From NCBI GenBank assembly GCA_030407315.1, contig JALQPE010001909.1, positions 1-51,336 on the forward strand: a stretch of 51,336 bases of DNA. Direction: 5' to 3'. Position 1 is the stretch's first letter. The number at the start of each line of letters is the position of its first letter. Under the pieces are notes generated by a model. The model made no database searches. It was not told the origin of the DNA and worked only from the letters and a program-made list of their open reading frames with translations. Position numbers and translations under genes: made by a program. This DNA comes from Asparagopsis taxiformis (Eukaryota; Rhodophyta; Florideophyceae; Bonnemaisoniales; Bonnemaisoniaceae). Below, piece by piece: positions 1 through 11,053 of the stretch.

Positions 1-133
1 TGAGGAAATTGTGTTTGAAATTTTGTGCACGTCCTCCCGCAGCGTACCAGGCAGGGCACCCAGCCCAGACTGGGTTAGCACGACGCAGAGTGCTCCCCAA
101 CACCGCTAACAGCCGTCCAAACATCCCTCTGCC

Positions 134-425
134 ATGTTTTACGGCTTCCAATTCTTGCTCACCCTTCCAAGGTGAGGGAGGGGGGGGGACCAAGCTCCCA
201 GCCGCTTACAGCTGAGGCAGTTTACCAGGGATGCTTACAGCAAGTCATCGTTACGATGACTTTGCTGTAAGAAACGTTTTTCATTACAGTGGCCAGGAAT
301 TTTTTACCCGGTAAAAAAATCATGGCTACTGTAATGAATTGTTTTCTTACAGCAAAGTCATCGTAACGATGACTTTGCTGTAAACATCCCTGTAAACTGC
401 TCCGTCTGTAAGCCGTTGGTCTCAA
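134..425. repeat. Foldback element A with two long palindromes
   Basis: The outer arms (about 134-233 and 384-425) are imperfect inverted repeats of each other. Inside lie two near-perfect palindromes of about 38 bp (234-271 and 346-383) built on the core AGCAAAGTCATCG mirrored around TWA. Between them is a second palindrome type, TTTTTACCCGGTAAAAA. The same modules recur in element B (1385-2130), so this is a MITE/foldback-like family. No coding capacity is visible. Bases 426-640 hold nothing recognisable. Confidence 0.7.
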
Positions 426-940
426 CCCTCGATCTCATGTCTGTTGTCCTCCTTCATCATCTCCACATCCCTTCCTGCTAAGCATCACTTCTCTAGTGTC
501 CACTCTACCAGTCCTTTTCGTGCATGAAATACTTTTCTACCACTGCCATAGCCTACCATACTATTGCCTCTATACTTCTGCATGGCTACGCTTCATCTTT
601 CTGTCCCGTGCTAGGCTAGAGAATATCCTACTTCCTGAGATCATTGTACAGTGAGGCAGTAAAAAGCACTGTCTCACCGTACTGTCTGAGGCCCCTTTTC
701 AACACCGTAGTGTATAAGGGCTGGAGTGGCTCTGGGAGTAAGCAGAAAGGTGTTTTATCTGTCCGTAAAGCTTCTGGCTTGCGCATTAGGGCTGGCAGAA
801 TTGCATCGATTTTTGGTCTCAGATTCTCACACTGCAGATATGATGAGATTTCGGCCATGGCCAAATTCAACTTTGTCGGAACGACGTAGATTTGGACTGG
901 ATGCCTCCAAGTGCATGCACTTGAAAGTGCACTTAGTCCA

Positions 941-1004
941 AAAAAATTGTCCAGAGTACGCTCCCAGGCGATGGCCTGGAAGTGTACTCTGGAACAAGTT
1001 TTTT
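941..1004. repeat. Imperfect inverted repeat, about 30-bp arms, 4-nt loop
   Basis: Left arm 941-969 and right arm 974-1004 pair over most of their length around the loop GATG, which could give a miRNA-precursor-like hairpin. It sits in a 640-1380 stretch without a convincing gene. Bases 640-715 resemble the CACTG-type repeat found at 7070-7125 (shared text GTACTGTCTGAGGCCCC). A small palindrome, AAGTGCATGCACTT, lies at about 908-921. Confidence 0.5.
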
Positions 1005-1384
1005 GACCTGGAAGAGGTTGAATTGCACAATGCTTGTGTTGAAATGAACATTTATATGGCCCATTCTTTACTTGGACAGCTGGAATCCTATCTACTCGAG
1101 AGTAAAGTATATAAACTGGAAACAGACGGTTTTGTATTGTCAATGGTGCCACAAGGCACCAAGAGTAGATTTTGCCCTCCGATAATCTATGGTTGATTTC
1201 AGAGAGGATAACCGCGTGCAGTCACAGGACATGTGTTACCAGATCCTTCCCAGAGGTTCCTGGAGGTGTTCACACCAACTCCAGCCCACTTTAACGAGTT
1301 TGAATTTCGAAAGTCAGAATCTCTGTCGTGAGAAAATTGAACCATTTCCGACCACGTGGTAGAAATTTCGTACACTCCTCCAAC

Positions 1385-2130
1385 CATACTAGACACAACA
1401 CCCGAGCTCAAACCGGGTGTAAACACACCAATGTGTTACCTAATGCCGCCTACAGCCGTCCATACCTTCCTATACCCTGTTGTCCTGACTTCATAATTCC
1501 TTCCTCACCCTTCCCTAGGTCGGAAAAAGGACGGAAGTCCCTGCCCTTACAGCGGAAGCAATTTCCACAGGGATGCTTACAGCAAGTCATCGTTACGATG
1601 AACTTTTGCTGTAAGAAAATAAATCATTAAAGCAGCCATGATTTTTTACCCGGTAAAAAAATTCTTGGCCACTGTAATTGAAACGCTTTCTTACAGCAAA
1701 GTCATCGTAACGATGACTTTGCTGTAAGAAATAAATCATTACAGCAGCACGATTTTTCACCCGGTAAAAATTCTTGCTGATTTTTTACCGGTAAAAATTT
1801 CTTTGGCCACTGCAATGGAAACGTTTCTTACAGCAAAGTCATCGTTACGATGACTTTGCTGTAAGAAAATAAATCATTACAGCTGCCATGATTTTTTTTA
1901 CCCGGTGAAAAAATTCTTGGCCACTGTAATGGAAACGCTTTCTTACAGCAAAGTCATCGTAACGATGACTTTGCTGTAAGAATCCCCGTAAACGGCTTCC
2001 GCTGTAAGGGGCTGAGAGTTCCGTCCCCCTCCCACCTAGGGAAGGGTGAGCAAGGAATTGGGAAAGTCAGGAACATGGCTCAGCAGAAACTTTTGTACGG
2101 CTGTGAGTGGCTTCCAGGAGCATTCTGTGT
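1385..2130. repeat. Foldback element B with four palindrome modules
   Basis: Terminal arms of about 190 bp (roughly 1385-1574 and 1981-2130) are inverted relative to each other and share text with the left arm of element A (ACAGCCGT, TTGCTCACCCTTCC, CTTACAGC). The interior is a tandem array with a period of about 115-135 bp. Each unit carries the 38-bp palindrome (at about 1575-1615, 1690-1728, 1827-1865, 1942-1980) followed by an ACCCGGTAAAAA palindrome. This looks like a non-autonomous foldback DNA element whose centre has been amplified. Bases 2131-2430 show no gene. Confidence 0.7.
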
Positions 2131-2434
2131 CATGTGTTATCTCAGCAACGTCTCTTATAGTCGAACCTCAACGGGTTTGTCAAGGTCTAAAACTAGTCCC
2201 CCCCTACGGTCTAGCTAGTGAAATCATTGTAAAGTTGTAGACTAATACAAAAATGTAGCAATCATAGGCTTAGTAGCACTAAACTATGACATGAAGGTCA
2301 GATGTATAGATGAAAATAGAAAGGTGGCGAAGCGAATAATGTTGAGATGAGAAAGACAGAACTTCATAGCAGGGAACAATAGCATAGGTTTTAAATTCAC
2401 TTCTCGTATGCTATCTATTGCTCCTGTCATACTT

Positions 2435-4700
2435 TTAATATTCGACGGTGTGGATGTGGTCCGTGAGGACGTCCTTCTCAGTCTTCAAGTAGATGTGGCC
2501 GCGCGTGGGCAGACCATAGACTAAATTCTGCTCCCACAGGAAGATCTCTCACCTGAAGCCGACCCCCGTAATGGTAAAGGCACCGCGATCAACTAAGACG
2601 GAATAGGGTGGCACATAAAAGTGGTTAACGGAACCTTCCACATGTCGGCGTCCGTATGGACCAGGCATACATGGACTATAAGGTGCAGCTACTATAAAGA
2701 ACCCATCGGATCCGCTCGACATCATGAATAGGAATGGGGATTGGGTAGTCCGACTCCTCAAATTGGGATACTCAGAAGTCCGTGTGCCCATCCTGGTCCG
2801 CAGCCCCATCTGTTTAAAGAAGCAGCCGTATCCTGTCTTCGGGAAAAAGACAGGATCCTCAACCCTCCATTCCCAACTTCAAGAAATCCGCACAAACACC
2901 AAGAGCAAGCTCTGCCACCCTTGTTCCTGTACATATCCAAATTCCCCTCCTCCCAGCTGTCGCACAATTCACACCGCGGCAGGGGAGTCGCCCACGACCA
3001 CCATCTATGCGGCCTTCGCAGCACCCACGTTGTGGATGAAATGCCACGGCGAAGGATCAAACCGGGCTTGGCGAAATCTGGGGGCTCGTCCTGTGGTTTC
3101 CTGTCTTCATAATCGAATCAGACTGCTGGGAGGGTTTCTGTGGCTTTTCAACCTCCTCAACCAGCTGGAACTGTCGAGAAAAGTGACTGAAGAGGTCATG
3201 CGTCGCGACTACCAGCCGTGGACGACTGCAGAGGCTTCCACAACAACCACCCCCCATGTTTGTCCAGCAACGCCGCTTCACCGCAAAGTACTATTCCACC
3301 ACCGAGTCTCAGCACCTGGCGATGCAGCTGCCAGGATGCTGCCGCCTTTATTTCCGCCCGCACCGTCTCTACCGTCGTAATTTCCATGTAGTACTTCATC
3401 GGGCTACCAGACGCAATTGCGCTGGGGAGAACGGCGGCAACATTCTCATCGACGATACTGTCGGGATAGGATTTTCATGGGCGTCGTCGAACTGGAGAAT
3501 CGGCTCCCGAGAACGTCCTCTGGAAGCCGACTTTGATTTCTTTGACGACGACTTTGATGAAGTCTCACTGAGCTTCCTCCTTTTAAAGTACCAATTTTGG
3601 TAGAGGGCTCGGGCGTCGCAGAAGCGGTTTCCCCAGTTGCGCTTCCCAAGGATGGATGCTTTTACCCGTCTCCTTGGGTTCGCTCTCCAGCTCGAACGAC
3701 CTGAAACAGGGGCTCGCGCACACCCGCCGTCGCTGTTTCCACCACGACCGGAACGACTCTCTTTCAGGCAGGTACTCCTCTTTGGCATCACTTTCCCAGA
3801 AGTTTCCACTCCGCGATTGCAGACACGACTGAGGGTAGTGGCAGAAACAGGAGGCAGCCTCGGAATAGCTGGAAGAATCTAATTGAGGTGGCTAACCTAA
3901 ATTGGATTCTTCAAAGGCAAAGGAATGGAGGATGAAGGGATGGTCAGGGAAATGGAAGGGGAAGGGAGAATGGATGGCGGAATCATGACCACATGTGACT
4001 GGGAGCGCAGCATGTGGGATGTGTGGGTCCACCACGTAAAATTGTTTCCGCATTTACATGTCGCGGTAGCCAGTTACGCGCAGTCATTTTCCTGGCGTCC
4101 CTTTCAAAACATAGACTTCCGATTGGGAAAGATGTTCTCAAACTTTGGAGCCATTGGGAGGGCCTTCCTTGGATGTAAGTCCGCTCAGAACCCCTTCTTG
4201 GTCACCATCAGCGCAAAACTTCGACAACGCGTGAGTGAATGTCGAAGCTCTTGCTCGGGTCACCCACGCTGGGAATGGAGCCATCCAGCATCCTCACCAC
4301 ATCCGAAACGTTCCAATACTCGGCCACCTCCTTCACGTACCCGAAGATTTCGAACAAACCAGCAATCCATTCCTGCCCAATGGTACCAACCGATTTCGGT
4401 TTCAGCCCGCCCACCAACGGCTACAAGTGTAGTACGCCGTCATCTCGAGGTTGACACAATTTTGGACTCCGGGCACCCCTAAGATCCGTTGAACAAAAAT
4501 TTCACGTGTACCAGGCCCAGCCAGTATTCTCCGTCGAAGAGAACTGCACGAACTATGTGCCTGTGGCGGGTCATATTTCTGGCAGCCAAACCGTTTTCAA
4601 GGATTGCTCCATCGTTGCAGACTTCGTCACCACTAGCCAACGACCTCTGAATATTCACTTTGCGAGGTTCACTTGCCTTCAGACGAACTATACTGGGCAA
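2435..4700 (-). pseudogene. Decayed minus-strand gene of unknown function
   Basis: Several protein-like minus-strand stretches lie end to end in shifting frames. One near 4700-4480 contains HIVRAVLFDGEYWLGLVHVK. The next, near 4417-4208, contains GQEWIAGLFEIFGYVKEV. Then come Lys/Ser/Arg-rich stretches at 3809-3396, a helical segment near 3399-3200, and a tail ending at the TAA at 2437-2435. The last stretch is broken by one in-frame TGA (2551-2549), after which the same frame continues for about 37 codons with good protein character (WEQNLVYGLPTRGHIYLKTE). I recognise no family. The plus-strand ORFs in the same interval are low-complexity shadows. A multi-exon gene is an alternative, but I found no consistent splice sites. 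Confidence 0.3.
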
Positions 4701-5655
4701 TATTGATGCATGTCTCGCTTGCTGAAGGAGATTTTACTCTTTTCCGCTACTTCTCCGCTATAGTGCGGAATTATATTCTCCGCCACTAAATTACAACCAT
4801 TAGAAACCTTTCCTGCTTTCATTCGATCCAATGAACTGTTTCACCACAATGATTTGTCCTATGCTCATTACTTTATGCACAATGATTGCTATTTCATCCG
4901 GGCTCGACTACTCAATATCGTTTTGCTATCTTGTATCGCATTCCCTAAACACCATCCTGGCCAAGACGGTATCCACTTCCGTTTTGTTACGCAGTGATGC
5001 TCTAAGCACTAATACTGAATCTGATTTTCTCATGCACGTAGTTCCTACTCGTATACTCCACCATATTCTCGGCCCTATTCACAAGTGAAAACACGACAGA
5101 TGTTCTCGTTGATCGTACTCGGTGTGATATCTTAAATTAGGATACATTTTATATATTGCAATGCAGACTCACTGCTCGCTTGAAACATGAAAATTTAAAA
5201 TTCTTCGACACTGCTGTTTCCTAACCGCCCCCATCCACGTGGCCCGCTTTGACTGCCTGCCCAGTGTACTCGGAGCATACAATGACGTTATCGATATATA
5301 CCATCCACATCATCCACTGGAGCGCGGACTCCTCGTCCAGAGAAGTGCGCCATTTTTCTTACTCTTCACCTCCGCCTGTCTGTAGGCCCCATATGCTAGT
5401 GTTTTTCCTATTTTCTGTAGTGATGACGTCATTCTCAGTAAAAAGAAAAGGCGGTAGAAGATACGATAATGTTGCGCTCCTCTGCCAGATCATGTGCTTC
5501 CAAGCGTAATTCGCAGCCTAGGTATCGTTTTTCTGGGCCTCCCATCGCACCGCTGCCGTTTCAAACTCATCCCTCTATTGTTCTCCTACACGTCATTTCC
5601 GCCCGTAGAGTACTACTTAAACGACAAGATTCTGGAAAATGCCTGTTTCCATCTT
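4701..5655. other. AT-rich spacer without a supported gene
   Basis: Only short, unrelated ORFs occur here and none has recognisable protein character. I see no RNA gene or repeat of note. Base composition is clearly more AT-rich than in the transposons to the right. Confidence 0.5.
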
Positions 5656-5791
5656 CATATCCGTCGAAACAAAGCAACAACCCTGGCCGTGGAAGCCGTA
5701 TAGATCATCTAAACTGCTTCCAAAGCGTAAGTTTTAGATCATCAATACGGCTTCCAAGGCCAAAGTTGTTGCTTTGTCTCCGACGGATATG
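5656..5791. repeat. Inverted repeat (hairpin/MITE), about 60-bp arms
   Basis: The arm at 5656-5714 is nearly the reverse complement of 5731-5791. Both carry CATATCCGTCG at the outer end and ACAAAGCAACAAC and GGAAGCCGTAT further in, with about a 16-nt loop. Arms this similar suggest a recent foldback/MITE or a long hairpin RNA precursor. No duplicated flanking target was identified with confidence. The interval 5792-6519 has no supported gene; it is pyrimidine-rich in places. Confidence 0.65.
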
Positions 5792-6519
5792 AACCATGTA
5801 TGTACGTTTCCACAAACTCACGCCACTAACCCAGTTTTCTATTCGTTTTCTCTTTCTCAGGTTTCCAGTCGGGTGAGTTAATTCCACTTCTACTTTCATT
5901 TATCTTTCTCTCTTACCACTTCTCCACTAATTAGTTCTTTTTCTGCCTGTTTAGAGTACAGTATCTCAATTTTGGGATGCAATGGTATTTGTTAGGTAGG
6001 TGTAGTTATCTCCTAATCACCATCAATTTCCCTCTCCCATTCAACGTCACACTAACTTGTTTCCTTTCTATACATCATTTTTTCTTCTTCTCTGTATTTC
6101 CTAGCTTATTCTATGCAGCTCAATCAGTTGATAGATTTCTAGACTTTTCTAGTAGTTTTAGTTTATACTCGTCGGAATAGTGTTAGGTTTTATAGCATTT
6201 TTTAACATAGGGATTGTTTATTCTCAATGTAGCCTGCGCAATAAACCAAATCCAGAGTGAAGGCTTCCCATATCGCACCCTCTTAATATATGCTACCTAT
6301 CCTACGCGTAATACCTCTCGCTAGCTTCATAGTGCCTACGAAATAAAAATTTCCTAGCCGTACTATTCTGTCCATTCCCTATGAATACCGTCGGCTGCCC
6401 ATCCTCATAGCGCTAGAACTGCCTTCCTCTACCCCAGAAAGATGCCCACATAAGCGTGACGCTCCATCTCATCCACCACTCCCAGACACCCGAATTTTTA
6501 CTATATCAGGACACTACTT

Positions 6520-6765
6520 TTCACTGTGTCTCCAGTGGCTTACACAGGACAGTGGAAAAATCACTGTGTCTCCAAGGTACTGCCCCAGACAGTGAAAATC
6601 ACTGTCTCAGGTACTGCCCAGGACAGTGAAATCACTGTCTCCAGGTCTGCCCAGGACAGTGAAAATCACTGTCTCCAGGTACTGCCCGGACAGTGAAAAT
6701 CACTGTCTCCAGGTATGCCCAGGACAGTGAAAATCACTGTCTCCAGTACTGCCCAGGACAGTGCA
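6520..6765. repeat. Tandem repeat, about 33-35 bp unit (CACTGTCTCC type)
   Basis: About seven copies of a unit reading CACTGTCTCCAGGTACTGCC followed by CAGGACAGTGAAAAT. Each unit is itself partly self-complementary (CACTGTC...GACAGTG), so the array can form a series of hairpins. Copies differ by small indels. It lies just left of the DNA transposon and could be subterminal repeat DNA of a CACTG-ended element or an independent minisatellite. Confidence 0.75.
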
Positions 6766-6904
6766 CCGTGTTTGGTTCCATCTATTGTCCCAGGCAGCGT
6801 ATTTCACTATCCGGCCCCAATGTTGCCTTGGCCAATACAAACACTATCCGCCAACACTGCCCAGTACAGTAAAATTACATCATATCCACTATTGAATAAA
6901 TCAT

Positions 6905-7125
6905 TAATTTTTACTGTCTCCATTCACTGCCTCGACAGTACTGTGAGACAGTGTTTTTTTACTGTCTGCAGACAGTGTTCCGTACTGTCTGCCAGACAGT
7001 GCAAATCACTGTCTCCAAGTGTGGCATTAATTTTCATTTGCCGCATAGTGATTTTTACTGTCTCAGACAGTAAAAATCACTGTCTCGCAGTACTGTCTGA
7101 GGCCCCCTTTTCAACAACCGTAGTG
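6905..7125. repeat. Dispersed CACTGTCTC / GACAGTG palindromic repeats
   Basis: A looser cluster of the same CACTGTC and GACAGT words in both orientations, for example ACTGTCTCAGACAGTAAAAA near 7058-7077. It runs up to the left edge of the duplicated transposon sequence. A related fragment occurs at 640-700. No gene is visible between 6766 and 7127. Confidence 0.55.
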
Positions 7126-7315
7126 AGTCAGACTCAAAATCAACCTTCCCTCACAGCATACTTCAAAACTTCACGTACCTCTCTTCCATCCTCCGCTCAA
7201 TACACACCATCGTCAACAGTCTTCCCATGAAAAATATCGCATCAACGGAAAATAGTCAGACTCAAAACCCACGCTTCCCTCACGCATACCCTCCAGGGTA
7301 GAGGATGGAACGAAG

Positions 7316-7353
7316 GTACGTGCGCGAATCTTGATCAAGATTCGCGCACGTAC
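7316..7353. repeat. Perfect 38-bp palindrome, copy 1
   Basis: A perfect inverted repeat with no spacer, centred on TGATCA. The left half reads GTACGTGCGCGAATCTTGA. It is conserved exactly in the second transposon copy (50,111-50,148) although the surrounding copies differ by several indels. It lies about 590 bp upstream of the transposase start and could be a transposase-binding or replication-related site. Confidence 0.85.
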
Positions 7354-7939
7354 AAAGCAAGGTCGGTCAAAGAAGATCAGTCGGGGATGAGGGCGGAGTG
7401 GAGCCTGCGGCGTCGCCGGACAGCTTTCTGCGTCCGCTTAAGTCTGCTGTGCATACTCGAAATCATCGCCGGCAGTGAGATTGGTATGGCCCAAGCCATG
7501 GTCTCTGATCCCCGAACAATGAGATCCGGATCGAGAACAACGAATATAAACATTATCATATATATGAGAATCCATTTGCTTTCCTTACATGATCCGTGGC
7601 ATATCCGCTGTAAAGCACATTCAGATTCCACGAAGTTCGAAATAAAATTTATTTATTACAAATGAATTAATTGAAAGTCATCTCACTCCCAGGGCAGTCG
7701 TTCGTCTTCCATGCACACGTTGCCAGCACGCAATGTGATGTAACAGTTGGAAATGATTGAACTCTCGGTTAAATTCCACCGTTGGGATGTCAGCTGGAGT
7801 GAGCACAAAACTACTACCCAAAAAACTACGACACGTTTACATTCCAAGTCTCGAAAGCACCACAAAAATAAATTGGTCGCATCTGGACGCACGTCTCCCC
7901 TGTTCAGCTCGCAATCCTCCCTTTTGCGTCAAACTCGAC

Positions 7940-10900
7940 ATGGAATGCAAGTATGAAGGGTGCTTCTACTACTGCGTAGATGCTTATGCGCTCGCGCTGC
8001 ATGAGCGAACGTGTCGCTACCGTTTCAACCCCTCTCCCCAACATTTCAACAACGCTCGTGTCCCTGCCGTCACCGGAGCCTGCTCGAAACGGCGACCATG
8101 ATTCCCCGCAACCCAGCTCCCCAGACCCAGAATCTGGTCGTGCTTCCTCCAGCGACTCACCCTGTGACGCTCACTGCCACCAACCTCAACCCCTCCCGCG
8201 CAGACCTCCTCGTGCAATCCCTCGCCGCCAGTCTCACAACCCTCGAGTACAAGGCCGGCGCTGGCCGCGTGAGCGAAGTCATCACCATCCTACAAGACCC
8301 CGCATTCTCCCTAGAAAAGTTCAACAGCGCCGTTCGCACCGTAGAAGAATGTCGCCACGTTACCGCTTCCATGGTCGAAACACATTTCCGCACCGAAGGT
8401 TACAAGAGCCACATCATTCCAGACAAAACTGGTAAGTACTCGGCACAGCTGTACCTCCGCGACCCAGTCGACATGCTCCGCAGGCAGTTAGCACTGGCTA
8501 ACGACCAAAATACTCTCTTCCACCCCTCCCCACAGACCGCCCCAGACGGCACCGCAATATTTTCTCATCCCCTACACACAGAATTCGCGAAAACGCTGCA
8601 CCAGGTTACTAGACAGCGCGTGCAGCTCTCGGAAGATCCACAGGTCGTATGGGCAGAGGAAAATGATCCCACCGCTTCCTCCTTTGCCGGCCTCCTCCAA
8701 GTGTACTCCGACAAGAGCAGCACAAGCCTCAAGAGCTCCGCAATCGTCGCATACCCCATACACGTCACACTGCTCAACTTCTCCGCCCCCCTCCGTCGCC
8801 ACTGCATCCGTACCGGCCTCACCATCGTCGGGTATCTTCCGTACATTGTTAACCCTTCGTCCAACGCCTTGTTCGGTGATGAAATGCCGACAACCTCTAG
8901 TTCTGCTAGTCGCGCTCGCAAAATTGATATTCTTCATAAAGCACTCGAAAAAGTGTTTTCGTCCCTATCCACCGCGTTCTCTTCCGGGTTCCCCTGCACA
9001 GACTCCACTGCAACTGCCCGCCAATGCTTTCCCATCCTAGCCAATTATTGCTGCGACTTTCCAGAGGCCAAAGAGCTGTCATGCACTCGCAACAGCACTA
9101 CCACCACACATCCCTGCCACCGCTGCTACATCCCCGCCACTCAACTTGAATCCAGCGCGCCACACCACCCCGCTCCCTCGATGATACACGCTCTGCACGC
9201 CAAGAGAGCGCTCAGGAGCATACAACTGCTCCGCTCGAAGCTCTCTCCCTCCTCTCCTCGAACAACACTCTGTCCTCGAATCGACCGCTCTTTTACCCAC
9301 CAACAGTCCCCTAGACCCCTACAACATTTTCTCCTTCGAGCCTCTGCACAATCTCCACCTCGGCATCTCAAAGCTCATCAAACAGTGCATTGTCACCGCC
9401 TCAGCTCCCCAGACCTCACCACCACTGCCTCCCATTCCGGGACACCTCGCACCTTCAAGAAGGTGAAAAATCCATCCTCGCCGGCTCAAACAGCATTCTG
9501 TCCGCTATCGAACGCGACTACTACATCACCGGTCTTCATGTCGACTTCTCCAAGGGTGAGAAGGGCACCAATTTGAACGGCCTCTTCACGGAGGACGGCA
9601 TACGCGGCATGCTCGCAGCCAAAGACTATCACCATGTCGACATGGTGTTCCCTTTCATCGCAGCATTCATTGACACATGCTTGACGAAGTAGATACAGCC
9701 CCCCTCACTTCCATCTGCACGCAATACTCTGACCTCGTCGCATGGGTCATGAAACGCGGTCGCATCAAGCACTGGACTGCCGCCGAACTAGAAAGCCTCC
9801 AGAAACTCCATTTCCTATTTCAAACAATCAATGCTCTCTCCACCCTCGGCCCATTCCACACCACAGGTCTCAAAACTTTCAAGTTCCATCTTCTTGACCA
9901 TCTTCCCGGTGACTTGCAGAGATATGGCGCCCTGGAACACATGATGCAGGCCCCTACGAACACTCGCATCTTCTGTTCAAACAGAGTTATAGGAAAACCT
10001 CTCGAGGCGCTCCACAGCCATGGAAGAGACTATTCGCCACATGGAATTCTCCTTGGCCACTCCAACTGGTCATACCCCATCGAACACATTGGGAAACGCA
10101 CGCATGATATCGCCCACAGACGGTGCAGTACTCGTTCGCGACGGATTCACCGTTGCACTGCACGACTTTGCCTCCCTGCTGCCCGATGCAACCCTCCTCG
10201 TTGCAGATATCGACGGACAGCCCGATCCTGCCACTCTTTTGCCGCTGCACAACTCCTCGTTCCCGTCTGGCACCATAACGCTATTCCAGCAACTCGGTGA
10301 CACAGCTGCACAAGCGTTCCTCACCCTCGCTAGACTGCGCGCCACGGCAGAAGGCCCTCCAATACATGACATGGACATTTCCGTCACCGTGGTAAAGTCC
10401 GCCTACGTCATGGGAGGGTACGTCCCAGATGCCGACGACTTTGACCCGCACAGTGGCATGCTTCGCCCCCACAAACGTGTCGAGGCACAAGCAGCAGCGC
10501 GTCTTTGCAACTTCATCGTTCGGCCCCGCAAAGAGATCGCAGTACTCCTTTGTCGTCATCTCCGGAACTGCCGATGACTACAGAACCATATGGGTAGGGC
10601 GCGTCCTGGCACTGGTACGCCTGCAGTCTCCAAACCTGTTTCAACCTGTAGAACTCGCTTTCGTTCAGTATATGACCTGCTTTGCCCCAAAAACCGCTGT
10701 GGAAAAATCACTTGGGTGCATTTGTTTAAAGTGGTCCACATGGGACCCGGACAACGGATCCGTTGACAGCAATGACACTGCATCCCACAGTGCAGGTGGT
10801 CCTTGGTTTGACCTCATTCCTGCATCTACTATATCTGGCACCGTGCACATCGTACGAAGTAACTTTCCAGTCAAGCCATTTACGAAACAAATGCACTGGT

Positions 10901-10977
10901 CGGACCACCGTTTCTATCTCAACCGCTTCTACACCAACACTGATTACCAATTCACAGATGATAATGAAGAAGAATAA
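7940..10977 (+). pseudogene. Plavaka/CMC-like transposase, frameshifted
   Basis: Starts at an ATG with a C2H2/C2HC-type finger (CKYEGCFYYC...HERTC), the usual N-terminal DNA-binding module of such transposases. A Ser/Pro linker follows, then the pre-catalytic region SAQLYLRDPVDMLRR (about 8437) and a catalytic-core segment VYSDKSS (about 8700) leading into YPIHVTLLNFSAP. A Cys/His cluster DFPEAKE...CHRC lies near 9056-9125 and FEPLHNLHLGISKL near 9335. The region likely to hold the last acidic residue is FKFHLLDHL...RYGALEHM (about 9880-9940). The C-terminus ends WSDHRFYLNRFY before TAA at 10975-10977. The reading frame changes at about 8060, between 9125 and 9308, then at about 9440, 9670, 9955 and 10480, so no full product can be made as written. 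Family placement rests on motif order recalled for Plavaka (CACTA/CMC group); KDZ-type elements are the main alternative. Confidence 0.6.
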
Positions 10978-11053
10978 ATCTAAATCGCAGCACTCTATTG
11001 ATAATGTACTACATGATAACCTTCTAGTCAACGTCACATTTACTGCACTAATT

